DNA of 64,000 nucleotides from an uncultured Tateyamaria sp. (lineage in GTDB: Bacteria; Pseudomonadota; Alphaproteobacteria; Rhodobacterales; Rhodobacteraceae). The position numbers were made by a program, and so were the translations under genes. Where the stretch lies: positions 165,555 to 229,554 of the forward strand of contig CANMVD010000005.1 in NCBI GenBank assembly GCA_947501275.1. The letters are read 5' to 3'. The notes under the pieces were generated by a model. It was not told the DNA's origin and did not search any database. It was given only the letters and a program-made list of their open reading frames with translations. Below are positions 1 through 9,317 of the stretch, in pieces. Positions within the stretch are counted from its first letter, which is position 1; the number at the start of each line of letters is the position of its first letter.

Positions 1-3000
1 GTGCCGCGGCATAGGTTTCGATACCTTCGGCTGTGGCCAGCTCCGGGAACAGTTCGATGATCTCGGCACGTTGTGCATCACCCATCGCGCCAAGTGTCTG
101 ATCACCGGGCTGGAAGCTTTCGGTCCAGGCACCGTCCGACAGGATCACTTCGTGCTGGTCGAACATGACGTGGATATATGTCGTGCCCGACACCTCGACC
201 ACGTCAATGCCGTCCATGCCCACCAGATGCTTGGCTGCGACCAAAACTTCGCTTTCATCGAAGTACAGCTCGGTCTTGTCACCTGACATCAGGACGCGGT
301 GCTGTGGCGAGACAAGCATGTCACGCTCTGGCAGACCCTTGCCCAAGGCACCGGCACGGATCAGCACGGGGTTCAGGTGCGGCGCTGCGGACAGCTCGGC
401 CCCTGACATCTCGCGCTGGCCAACCCAGCGGATTTCCTGAATGCCGTTGTCACGGGTGATGACCCGGTCACCGACAGCCAGTTCTTCCACACGGCGCTCA
501 CCCGTCGGCGTCGCAATCAGCGTACCGGGTGTAAAGCAGGGAATGACGTTCTCGATATTCGTGAATGTCAGCGTGCCTGCCGGATCACCGTTCTGGTCAA
601 AGTAGTTGACCACACCGTTTTCCGGGTTCGTCGGATCAAGGACAACTTGCAGCGAACCGTTGTTGGGCGCCGAACCGGTCAGGTCCAGCGTATCGAAGTC
701 GTCGCCGCCTTCGTTGCCGTCCACAACTTCGCCCGCATTGACGTTGATAAAGGTGTCACGGTCATCGCCACCAGACATGATGTCCGAGCCGCCATTGCCA
801 CCGTCGATCAGGTCGTTGCCGGCACCACCGTCGATCACGTCGTCTCCGGTCGAGCCGATGATGGTATCGTCACCGCCGTCACCATTGAGCGTGTCATCGC
901 CTGTGCCGCCGTCGATCAGGTCATTGCCCTCACCGCCGTTCAGAACGTCGGCACCATTGTCGCCAAAGATCGTGTCGTCGCCATCGCCACCATCAACAGA
1001 GTCCGCATTGCGGCCCGCGTCGATAAAGTCGTTACCGTCGCCACCTTCGATGGTGTCGTTGCCCTGACCACCCAGCAGACTGTCGTCGCCGATACCGCCG
1101 TCGATGAAGTCGTCGTCGATCTCGCCGTCGATGGTGTCGTTGCCTTCACCACCCAGCAGAACATCGTCGTCATCCGCACCAAAGATCAGGTCATCGCCTT
1201 CGCCACCGTCGACAGTGTCACGACCATTGTCGGGACGCAGATCAGGACCAAACGGGTTGGAGCCGTCATCTTCGATATTGAGGAAGTCGAGACCAAGATC
1301 GGGGTCATTGCCGGCATAGATGGTGTCGTTGCCCACACCGCCGGTGATCAGGTCATTGCCCTCACCACCAACAATCCGGTCATCGCCACCCTCAGTCGGG
1401 TTGGTTGTGTCATCACCGTCGATGATATCGTCGTCGATACCGCCGTCGATGACATCATTGCCCGTGCCACCGATCACTGTGTCCCGGTCGTCCCCTGTCG
1501 AGATGGTGTCGTCACCGGCACCGCCATCCACAAAGTCACGCTCGTTTTCAGCTTCGGGCGTGCCCTCTTCGCCGTCAAACAGACCTGGGTAGCCCTTGTC
1601 GATCTGCGTGTCGTTGTCGGGGTCGCTCGACGTGATGAGATCGTTGCCGTCCCCACCTTCGATGCTGTCGGATCCGTCGCCGCCGTTGATGACGTCGTCA
1701 TCGTCGCCGCCCAGAACGGTGTCGTCACCGGCGCCAGCGTTGATCGTGTCATCACCTTCTTCACCGCGCAGGATGTCGTCGCCCGGTCCGCCATGGACAC
1801 GGTCGTTGCCTTCTCCTGCAAAGACGTCGTCGTCACCTTCACCCGCCACGATGGTGTCATCGCCGCCACCGGCTTGGATGATGTCATCGTTGGGGCCTTC
1901 GCCCGGCAGGATCTCGTCATTGTTGTCGACCATGTCCCCTTCGGGGTCACCGGTGTAGTTTTCGTCGATCAGATCACCGTCATCGGTACCGCTCACGATC
2001 CCGTCGAGTGGTTGCTCTTCGACAGTGATGAAGACCTGCGCCGTGTCGGTCAGCCCTTCTTCGTCCTGAATGGTGTAGTCGATGACCGCTTCGCCTTCGA
2101 ACCCGTCATTGGGGGTAAAGGTAATTGTGCCATCGGGGTTGATGACCACGTCACCGTCTGGCGAGGTCGCCTCGGTCACCGTCAGGTCATCCCCATCGAC
2201 GTCAAAGTCATTGGCGAGCACAGGTACAGTCACGGCCGTGTTGAACGGCGTTGTGCTGCGATCATCTTCCGCCTCTGGGGCATCGTTCACGGGCAGCACT
2301 GTCACTGTGACGGTCGCGGTGTCCTCGTTCCCATCTGGGTCCGTGATCGTGTACTCGATTGTGGTGTCGCCGTTGAAGTTCTCATCCGGCGTAAACGTGA
2401 TCGTGCCATCGGGATTGATCACAACGTCGCCGTCTGGCGAGGTCGCCTCGGTGACTGTCAGAGGGTCGCCATCCGGGTCGCTGTCGTTGCCGAGCACATC
2501 GATGGTGACAGGTGTGTCCTCATCCGTTTCGGCCACGTCATCTTCGGCGTCTGGCGCGTCTTGTACCTCTGCAACATCGACAGTGTGGATGGCGCTGTCC
2601 GTCAGACCTTCCTCATCTTCGATGGTGTAGCTGATGGTCGCTTCGCCATTGAAGTTCGGCGCTGGCGTAAAGGTCGCCGTGCCGTCGCCATTGTTCACCA
2701 CTGTGCCCTGATCTGCAGGCACGGATACCGCGATCACGGTCAGGTCGTCGCCATCGACGTCAAAGTCGTTGGCCAGCAGATCAACCGTGATGGCTGTGTC
2801 TTCCTGCGTGCCGTCGGCATCATCGACAGCCTCTGGGGCGTCGTTGATGGGGTTCACGGTTACATCAACGGTGGCCGTGTCTTCGTTCCCGTCAGGGTCC
2901 GTCACGGTGTAGGTGATCGTCGTGTCGCCATTGAAGTTCTCATCCGGCGTGAACGTGATCGTGCCGTCTGGGTTGATCGTGACGTCTCCGTCCGGGCTTG

Positions 3001-6000
3001 TCGCCTCGGTCACTGTCAGTGGATCACCGTCCGGGTCAGAGTCGTTGTCCAGAACATCGATGGTGACGGGTGTGTCTTCATCGGTTTCGGCCACGTCATC
3101 TTCGGCGTCTGGCGCGTCTTCGACACCCTCAACCGTGATGGTGTGCAGCGCGGTGTCCTGAAGGCCTTCTTCGTCCTGAATGGTGTATTCGATCACCGCT
3201 TCGCCGTTGAAGTCAGGCGCAGGGGTAAACGTCACCGTACCGTCGCCATTGTCCACAATCTCGCCTTCACCCGAGATCAGAGTGGCCGACACAACGCTCA
3301 GATCATCGCCATCGACGTCAAAGTCGTTGGCCAACAGATCAACGATGACAGGGGTGTCCTCGTCCGTTGTGTCCGCATCATCCACAGCTTCTGGCGCGTC
3401 GTTCACGGGATCGACATGGACAAAGACCGTTGCAGTGTCTTCGTTCCCATCGGGATCCGTGATCGTATACTCGATCGTCGTGTTGCCGTTGAAGTTCTCG
3501 TCCGGTGTAAAGGTGATGGTCCCGTCGGGATTGATCACCACATCGCCGTCCGGGCTTGTCGCCTCGGTGACAGTCAGCGGATCGCCATCAGGGTCTTCGT
3601 CATTGGCCAGAACATCGATGGTCACAGGCGTGTCTTCGTCTGTGGTGGCCACATCATTTTCGGCATCGGGAACATCTTGAACAGCAGCCACATCGACAGT
3701 GTGGATGGCGCTGTCTGTCAGACCTTCCTCATCTTCGATGGTGTAGCTGATAGTCGCCTCGCCATTGAAGTTCGGCGCTGGCGTAAAGGTCGCCGTGCCG
3801 TCGCCATTGTTCACGACTGTGCCCTGATCTGCAGGCACCGATACGGCGATCACGGTCAGGTCGTCGCCATCGACGTCAAAGTCGTTGGCCAGCAGATCAA
3901 CCGTGATGGCTGTGTCTTCCTGCGTGCCATCGGCATCATCGACAGCCTCTGGGGCGTCGTTGATGGGGTTCACGGTGACGGTCACTGTGGCTTGTGCAGA
4001 TTCACCGCTTGGATCTTCGACCGTGTAGGTGATGGTGGTTTCACCGTTAAAGTTCTCGTCCGGCGTAAATGTGATCGTCCCATCGGGATTGATCACCACA
4101 TCACCATCCGGCGATGTTGCCTCGGTCACCGTCAGCGGATCACCATCGGGATCACTGTCATTGGCCAGAACGTCGATGTCGACAGGCGTGTCCTCATCGG
4201 TTTCGGCCACGTCGTCTTCAACGCCGCCGGGGCCGGTTTCAGGACCGTCATTGACGGGGTTCACGACCACGTTCACCGTTGCGGTGTCTTCGTTCCCATC
4301 GGGGTCGGTCACTGTGTAGGTAATAGTCGTCGGACCGTTGAAGTTATCAGCGGGTGTGAACGTGATTGTACCGTCCGGGTTGATCACAACATCACCGTCC
4401 GGCGAGGTCGCCTCGGTCACCGTCAGCGGATCTCCATCAGGGTCGCTGTCATTGTCCAGCACTGGGATCGTGACGGGAGTGTCTTCGTCGGTCGTGGCTG
4501 AATCGTCCGTTGCGTCCGGTGCATCGTTCACTGCTTCGACGGTGATCGTGTGGCTGGCCCAGTCGCGGCCGCCATTTCCGTCCGTGATGTCATACTTGAT
4601 CACAACGTCGCCGTTGAAGTCGGGCGCCGGAGTGAAGGTCACAGTGCCATCGCCATTGTTGACGAGCGTGCCTTGCGTCGGATCCATCAATCGTGCGGAT
4701 GTGACCGTCAGGTCATCACCGTCGGGATCGGTGTCGTTGGCCAACAAATCGACAGTGATGGGCGTGTCTTCGTCAGTTGTGTCGAAGTCATCCACCGCGT
4801 CAGGTGCGTCATTTACGCTGTTTACAGTGACTTTGACCCACGCCTTGTCTGTACCGCCATTGCCATCAGAGATCACGTAGTCAACGGTTGTCATACCGTT
4901 GAAGTTTTCATCAGGAGTAAAGGTCAGAGTGCCGTCGGGGTTGATTTCGACCGTGCCGTTCGGACTTGTCGCCGAGATGACTTCCAATGGATCGCCATCG
5001 GGGTCCGAGTCGTTGGACAGCACGTCGATGATAACAGCCGTGTCCTCATCGGTTTCGGCCATGTCGTCGACCGCATCAGGACCGCGGTTGATCTCTTCAC
5101 CCACAACTTTTTCGATCTCGGTAAAGGAGATTGTGGCACCTGTCGGGTTGCCGTCTGCGTCAACAAACACAACCGTGCCATCGATGCCGTTGCCATTGCT
5201 GTCGGTTGTGACGTTATCGAGGTAGAACGGGCCCTGGCCTGTCAGGTCCAGAATGTCGAAATCCGAGTTGAGGTTCGGATCAGCATTGAAGCCACCTGCG
5301 CCGCCGTCCACGGTATCACCGGCACCACCAAAGATAAGGTCTCTGTCCGCACCGCCAAGGATGCTGTCGTCGCCTTCGCCACCGGTCAGGGTGTCGTTGC
5401 CACCCATGCCGTCGATCGTGTCGTTGCCTTCGCCGCCATCAATCTTGTCATTGCCGGCCGGGCCGTTGTCATCCTTGAAGTTGCCGTCGCCGAACAGTTC
5501 ATCGTTGCCTGTGCCACCGTCAATGGTGTCGTTGTTAGACCCGCCATAAATCGTGTCATCGTCTGCATCGCCGAACAGTGTGTCGCGACCGTGGCCACCA
5601 TGGATGTTGTCATTGCCGTCGCCGCCGTTGACAAGGTCGTCGTCAGCAGAGGCCCACAGGTCATCATTGCCTGTGCCACCGTCGATGGTGTCGTTGCCAA
5701 AAGACGCTTCGACCATATCGTCGCCTGCGCCGCCGATGAACAGATCGTCACCGAAATCGGCACCACCCAGTGTGTCATTGCCGTCGCCGCCGATCTGGGT
5801 GTCGTCACCGTCACCACCAAAGATGCGGTCGTCACCATCACCACCGACAAGGCTGTCATTGCCAGAACCACCGTTCAGGGTGTCATTGCCGTCTTCACCA
5901 AAGATGGTGTCGTGGCCGGCGCCGCCATTCAACATATCGTCGCCCGGTTCCGCGGCTTCGGGATCAGGCACATCAAAGTAGATGTCCGTCACGATGACGC

Positions 6001-7267
6001 CCGAGTTGTTGGCACCATCCTGGTCGTGCTCAACCACGATCATCGCCACAGGACCGGGGATGGTCACTTGGAGGTTGTAATCATTGGTATCCGGATCGGA
6101 GTAACCGCCGTTGCTGTCCGCGACGTTGCCGCTGACAGTCAGCTGGGGACCGCCCTGCAATTGCACGGGGATCTCATTGCCGAAAACATCAAAGGCTTTG
6201 ACCGTAACGACACCGTCACCATCGATGTCGTTGATGTTGAATTCGACGTTTTCGACAGCGTCCGAGAACGTCCACTTGAAGTCGCCCTCATTGCCTTGCC
6301 CGTTGGTCACGGAGAACAGCCCACTGTCGCGGTCAATATCTTCGCCGCCAGTTTCGATGCCGCTGACATTCAAGTCACCGTCAAACAACGAAGAATCGTG
6401 ATGGCCGGAGTCCTGTGTCCGTTCGTAGGTCACAGTCACGGAGCCAGTATTTTGCGTCACACCGCCATCAATCTGGCCGTCGCTCAAACCTTCCCAGTTA
6501 AAGCTTTCGCGCGTGTCCACAACTCCGTCAAAGGTAGAGTCACCAAAGATCAGGTCGTTGCCGTTGCCACCGTCAACCTTGTCGTCACCGCCGCCAGCGT
6601 AGACGTCGTCATTGCCCGCGCCGGAATTGATTGTGTCATTGCCACCCTGCGCATCGACGATGTCATCCTGAGGCGCTTCGCCGGGCAGAATGGCATCTCC
6701 GTTGTCGATCTTGTCACCTTCGGGATCACCATCATACGTGCTGTCGATCAGCTCACCATCGTTGGTGCCGTCTACGATGCCATCCAGAACGGCGTTAGGG
6801 GTGAACTTGAGGTTATCGATCGCGCCAGACCCTGCAAGGATCACTTCCATGCGGGCCACATCATCAACATTGAAGTCCACATCGCGCTGACCGTTGTCGG
6901 CGATACCATGAACATCCACGGTCTTGATCAGGTTGCCATTGATGTCAAAGAATTTGACCCACGCACTCTCTTCCGTATCGAGGAAGGTTAACGATTCAAC
7001 TGTCGACGGAGTGTCGAAGTTAAAAATGAACTTACCGCCCCCTGCATTGTCATCGGGGTCGTGGCTGTCGCCATCCTCAGAGATGATCAGAACATTGCCC
7101 AGATTGCTTGTTGCCAGATCGTGATCACCGCCCGTCGGGTTCGCAGTGTCAAAGATCATCGCTTGGTTCGATCCACCAACCGCGGAAATCGTCACGCCAT
7201 CCGCCACGTATTCGTTGTCAACAATAGTGCCGGCTGTAAGGTCATTAAAATCAATAAACTTGGTCAT
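1..7267 (-). CDS. Giant secreted RTX / Ig-repeat protein with C-terminal Hint domain (3' end outside window)
   Basis: At least 2422 codons are open on the minus strand from ATG at 7267, preceded by AGGAG at 7281-7277; the stop lies beyond base 1. Order read from the translation: a unique N-terminal domain (about residues 1-160); a short GGxGxDx(L/I/V) RTX block (about 200-243); a non-repeat insert (about 240-435); a second RTX block (about 436-660); eleven tandem Ig/cadherin-like repeats of about 95 residues with T-x-EDT and NDAP motifs (about 726-1760); a third RTX block (about 1783-2156); and a Hint domain beginning at Cys2244 (CFTPGTLI) with a later SPQHRVL motif. Proteins of this type are normally exported by a type I secretion system and fold on binding extracellular calcium. 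No transporter genes are in view. Function (adhesin, S-layer or biofilm matrix) is inference. The long plus-strand ORFs opposite are shadows. Confidence 0.93.
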   Translation of the reverse strand, partial: MTKFIDFNDLTAGTIVDNEYVADGVTISAVGGSNQAMIFDTANPTGGDHDLATSNLGNVLIISEDGDSHDPDDNAGGGKFIFNFDTPSTVESLTFLDTEESAWVKFFDINGNLIKTVDVHGIADNGQRDVDFNVDDVARMEVILAGSGAIDNLKFTPNAVLDGIVDGTNDGELIDSTYDGDPEGDKIDNGDAILPGEAPQDDIVDAQGGNDTINSGAGNDDVYAGGGDDKVDGGNGNDLIFGDSTFDGVVDTRESFNWEGLSDGQIDGGVTQNTGSVTVTYERTQDSGHHDSSLFDGDLNVSGIETGGEDIDRDSGLFSVTNGQGNEGDFKWTFSDAVENVEFNINDIDGDGVVTVKAFDVFGNEIPVQLQGGPQLTVSGNVADSNGGYSDPDTNDYNLQVTIPGPVAMIVVEHDQDGANNSGVIVTDIYFDVPDPEAAEPGDDMLNGGAGHDTIFGEDGNDTLNGGSGNDSLVGGDGDDRIFGGDGDDTQIGGDGNDTLGGADFGDDLFIGGAGDDMVEASFGNDTIDGGTGNDDLWASADDDLVNGGDGNDNIHGGHGRDTLFGDADDDTIYGGSNNDTIDGGTGNDELFGDGNFKDDNGPAGNDKIDGGEGNDTIDGMGGNDTLTGGEGDDSILGGADRDLIFGGAGDTVDGGAGGFNADPNLNSDFDILDLTGQGPFYLDNVTTDSNGNGIDGTVVFVDADGNPTGATISFTEIEKVVGEEINRGPDAVDDMAETDEDTAVIIDVLSNDSDPDGDPLEVISATSPNGTVEINPDGTLTFTPDENFNGMTTVDYVISDGNGGTDKAWVKVTVNSVNDAPDAVDDFDTTDEDTPITVDLLANDTDPDGDDLTVTSARLMDPTQGTLVNNGDGTVTFTPAPDFNGDVVIKYDITDGNGGRDWASHTITVEAVNDAPDATDDSATTDEDTPVTIPVLDNDSDPDGDPLTVTEATSPDGDVVINPDGTITFTPADNFNGPTTITYTVTDPDGNEDTATVNVVVNPVNDGPETGPGGVEDDVAETDEDTPVDIDVLANDSDPDGDPLTVTEATSPDGDVVINPDGTITFTPDENFNGETTITYTVEDPSGESAQATVTVTVNPINDAPEAVDDADGTQEDTAITVDLLANDFDVDGDDLTVIAVSVPADQGTVVNNGDGTATFTPAPNFNGEATISYTIEDEEGLTDSAIHTVDVAAVQDVPDAENDVATTDEDTPVTIDVLANDEDPDGDPLTVTEATSPDGDVVINPDGTITFTPDENFNGNTTIEYTITDPDGNEDTATVFVHVDPVNDAPEAVDDADTTDEDTPVIVDLLANDFDVDGDDLSVVSATLISGEGEIVDNGDGTVTFTPAPDFNGEAVIEYTIQDEEGLQDTALHTITVEGVEDAPDAEDDVAETDEDTPVTIDVLDNDSDPDGDPLTVTEATSPDGDVTINPDGTITFTPDENFNGDTTITYTVTDPDGNEDTATVDVTVNPINDAPEAVDDADGTQEDTAITVDLLANDFDVDGDDLTVIAVSVPADQGTVVNNGDGTATFTPAPNFNGEATISYTIEDEEGLTDSAIHTVDVAEVQDAPDAEDDVAETDEDTPVTIDVLGNDSDPDGDPLTVTEATSPDGDVVINPDGTITFTPDENFNGDTTIEYTITDPDGNEDTATVTVTVLPVNDAPEAEDDRSTTPFNTAVTVPVLANDFDVDGDDLTVTEATSPDGDVVINPDGTITFTPNDGFEGEAVIDYTIQDEEGLTDTAQVFITVEEQPLDGIVSGTDDGDLIDENYTGDPEGDMVDNNDEILPGEGPNDDIIQAGGGDDTIVAGEGDDDVFAGEGNDRVHGGPGDDILRGEEGDDTINAGAGDDTVLGGDDDDVINGGDGSDSIEGGDGNDLITSSDPDNDTQIDKGYPGLFDGEEGTPEAENERDFVDGGAGDDTISTGDDRDTVIGGTGNDVIDGGIDDDIIDGDDTTNPTEGGDDRIVGGEGNDLITGGVGNDTIYAGNDPDLGLDFLNIEDDGSNPFGPDLRPDNGRDTVDGGEGDDLIFGADDDDVLLGGEGNDTIDGEIDDDFIDGGIGDDSLLGGQGNDTIEGGDGNDFIDAGRNADSVDGGDGDDTIFGDNGADVLNGGEGNDLIDGGTGDDTLNGDGGDDTIIGSTGDDVIDGGAGNDLIDGGNGGSDIMSGGDDRDTFINVNAGEVVDGNEGGDDFDTLDLTGSAPNNGSLQVVLDPTNPENGVVNYFDQNGDPAGTLTFTNIENVIPCFTPGTLIATPTGERRVEELAVGDRVITRDNGIQEIRWVGQREMSGAELSAAPHLNPVLIRAGALGKGLPERDMLVSPQHRVLMSGDKTELYFDESEVLVAAKHLVGMDGIDVVEVSGTTYIHVMFDQHEVILSDGAWTESFQPGDQTLGAMGDAQRAEIIELFPELATAEGIETYAAA

Positions 7268-8097
7268 GGCTCGATACTCCTAGGCGTGGTTGCGCACGGC
7301 GCGCAACGCGGCCGAAAATACATTTGAATTATGGAAAGGCGGGGTGACTGTCGGTTTTGCAGCCTGCGGCAAACCACGTCGGTGTAATGTCGGCGTCTGT
7401 AACATTGCCGTCTCTCCATCATCAATTACTCATGCCCGTCTGAGCGCGATGTGCAGGGAAACTGGGCGACCTGCGCGACGCGAAACCTGGGGAGAGTCAG
7501 AGAGAGGTCGCAAAAGACCAGTGCGACATCACCAGAGTGATGTCCCACACGTGCAGTCTTGTTGCTCAAGCAACATGACGAACGCACGTCTCCCGTACTT
7601 CTTCAGTACGTGTCGTGCGGTCGCCCCCGTGACCTTACAAACAGCGCCCCCCAGTTGGGCAAGACGGGTTTTACGGTCTGGATTGAGGCAAACAAAGAGA
7701 AAAATGTCCGAAAAACGTCAGCATCTAGATGCGTTTGGCACCCCAGACGGTGATGTTTGTAAACAATACGCAACCGAGAGTGGCAGCTTTAACAGGTCGC
7801 AATTTACAGCGCGCACGCGGAAATCCGCTCAAACCCCAAAGAAACAAGGCTTCTGAAAAGATTCAACCAAAGCGCTTTTACAACGTGAGGTTTCCTATGC
7901 GGAAACAGTAGCGCGTTAACCATGTGCCACATTGCTGCCCAAATTCAGGTCACCTAATGTTCACAATTTCGAACCAATCCCTGAAATGTAACATAACTGG
8001 GCAGCCTCACCCCTCCTCAACGCCACATTTTCCGAATCAATTTTATGAAATGTGGCGAATTCCCGCCATACGCATGTCATTGCAGATGAAATGAGGC
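7268..8097. other. 830-base intergenic region with no recognised gene
   Basis: This stretch separates the giant RTX gene from tRNA-Leu. It is less GC-rich than its surroundings near 7690-8090. Plus-strand ORFs here (for example from 7290) have no recognisable motifs and look fortuitous. What it does hold is a group of strong inverted repeats at 7521-7618, listed separately, and presumably the promoter of the RTX gene, which cannot be placed with confidence. Confidence 0.6.
7521..7618. repeat. Cluster of three inverted repeats upstream of the giant RTX gene
   Basis: Three dyads lie within 98 bases. First, 7521-7548: GTGcGACATCAC, loop CAGA, GTGATGTCcCAC, one C-C mismatch. Second, 7560-7575: TGTTGCT-CA-AGCAACA. 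Third, 7584-7618: CGTACT-TCTTC-AGTACG nested inside GCACG...CGTGC. None is followed by a convincing T-run on either strand. They could be operators, RNA hairpins in a long leader of the RTX mRNA, or parts of an unannotated small RNA. The sequence shows only the symmetry. Confidence 0.7.
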
Positions 8098-8183
8098 TGG
8101 TACCCAAGGCCGGACTCGAACCGGCACGCCCGCGAAGGCGGGGGATTTTGAATCCCCTGCGTCTACCATTCCGCCACTTGGGC
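8098..8183 (-). tRNA. tRNA-Leu (anticodon CAA)
   Basis: The minus strand folds as an 83-nt class II tRNA plus encoded CCA (8100-8098). The acceptor GCCCAAG pairs with CTTGGGT. The anticodon loop TTCAAAA gives CAA, which reads UUG. A GC-rich variable arm (CGCCTTCGCGGGCG) and a T-loop GGTTCGAGTCC are visible. The long variable arm is typical of leucine tRNAs. Confidence 0.97.
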
Positions 8184-8271
8184 CTCAGGCCCTTGGATTA
8201 GCGCGGAGATGCGGCGGTCGCAAGCGCAAACCGTCTTGACCTTGCCTACCCCTCATGGTCTGCCCCGTTTC

Positions 8272-8850
8272 ATGATCAAACGCCTTTACGATTGGACCAT
8301 GGCATGGGCCGACCACCCCCGCGCACTCTGGGTGTTGGCATGTGTGGCGTTCATCGAAAGTTCGGTCTTTCCCATACCGCCCGATGTCTTGATGATTCCG
8401 ATGATTCTGGCCGCGCCGCATCGCGCATGGCTCATTGCTGGCACGTGCCTCGTAGCCTCGGTGCTGGGCGGATTGCTGGGTTACGGTATTGGCGCATTGG
8501 CATTTGACAGCCTTGGCAAACCCATCCTCGAAGCCTTGGGCAAGGTCGACAAAATCGAAGCCTTCAATGCCCGTTTCAATGATATGGGCTTCTGGGCCGT
8601 ATTGACGGCTGGCATAACGCCTTTCCCCTACAAGGTCATCACGATCATGTCCGGATGGACAGGGATGCCACTGGGCACCTTTATCATCACGTCGATCATG
8701 GCCCGTGGGTTGCGCTTCTTTATCGTCGCGTGGCTGCTATGGAAATTCGGAGAACCCATTCGCGGCTTCATTGAGCGGCGCCTGGGATCGATGTTCATCT
8801 TGTTCGTCCTGATCCTGCTGGGCGGCTTTTATGCGGTGACTGCGCTATGA
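8272..8850 (+). CDS. YqaA / DedA-family inner membrane protein
   Basis: This is a 192-residue integral membrane protein related to E. coli YqaA and the DedA (SNARE-associated) family. The N-terminal region carries the family-like motif ESSVFPIPPD, followed by a glycine-rich hydrophobic segment and a second re-entrant-type motif around GITPFPYKVITI. Several membrane helices follow. Family members are implicated in lipid scrambling or export and membrane homeostasis, but the substrate of YqaA types is unknown. ATG at 8272 (MIKRLYDW) was chosen over an upstream in-frame ATG at 8209 because the family starts at this position. Its stop overlaps the dsbB start (ATGA), so the two are probably translated together. 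Confidence 0.85.
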   Translation: MIKRLYDWTMAWADHPRALWVLACVAFIESSVFPIPPDVLMIPMILAAPHRAWLIAGTCLVASVLGGLLGYGIGALAFDSLGKPILEALGKVDKIEAFNARFNDMGFWAVLTAGITPFPYKVITIMSGWTGMPLGTFIITSIMARGLRFFIVAWLLWKFGEPIRGFIERRLGSMFILFVLILLGGFYAVTAL

Positions 8851-9317
8851 CCCAACGTTCGCTCACATTCATTGCTGCTGGCGGTTCACTGGCGCTGCTT
8901 CTCGGAGCGTTTGCCTTTCAGCACCTTGGCGGCCTCGCTCCATGCAAGATGTGCATCTGGCAAAGATACCCGCATGTCGTCGCCGTTTTGCTCGGCGCGG
9001 TTGCACTTTTTGTACCTCTCCCTGCACTTTTGATCCTGGGTGCCTGTGCCGCCTTGGCGACGGCACTGATCGGCGGATACCACGTCGGGGTTGAACAGGG
9101 TTGGTGGGAAGGCCCGTCATCCTGCACCTCGTCCGGGATAAGCGGTGTTGCAACGGACGATCTGTTCAACCAGATCATGACTGCCCCTTTGGTGCGTTGT
9201 GACGATATTGCGTGGGAGCTTGCGGGCCTCAGCATGGCGGGCTGGAACATGGTCCTGTCGCTTGTGCTGGTCGGGTTTTGGATTGCCGCGCTGCGCGCTA
9301 GGCCGACTTCCGCGTAG
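8847..9317 (+). CDS. DsbB-family disulfide bond formation protein
   Basis: A 156-residue membrane protein with four hydrophobic helices. It has the DsbB cysteine pairs: C33-K-M-C36 in the first periplasmic loop and C93 with C118 in the second. The family reoxidises the periplasmic thiol oxidase DsbA and passes electrons to quinone. The gene overlaps the preceding YqaA gene by 4 bases, indicating translational coupling. A DsbA-like protein is encoded far away, at 54997, and it is not clear that the two are partners. The 3' end overlaps the 3' end of the convergent AsnC gene by 20 bases. Confidence 0.88.
   Translation: MTQRSLTFIAAGGSLALLLGAFAFQHLGGLAPCKMCIWQRYPHVVAVLLGAVALFVPLPALLILGACAALATALIGGYHVGVEQGWWEGPSSCTSSGISGVATDDLFNQIMTAPLVRCDDIAWELAGLSMAGWNMVLSLVLVGFWIAALRARPTSA

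Noticed and set aside
647..4501. Long plus-strand open frame of 1284 codons, continued by another at 4550-6991
   Set aside because: It lies exactly antisense to the Ig repeats of the giant RTX gene. The repetitive Asp/Gly/Thr codons of that gene keep the opposite strand open. The product is a low-complexity string of VDxVVA motifs with no domain.
800..6640. Short regularly spaced repeats that look like a CRISPR array
   Set aside because: The periodicity is that of RTX nonapeptides (27 bases) and Ig units (about 285 bases) in frame with the coding sequence; there are no conserved repeats with unique spacers.
7290..7856. Plus-strand ORF of 188 codons in the intergenic gap
   Set aside because: No ribosome site, no motifs and unusual composition; it crosses the hairpin cluster.
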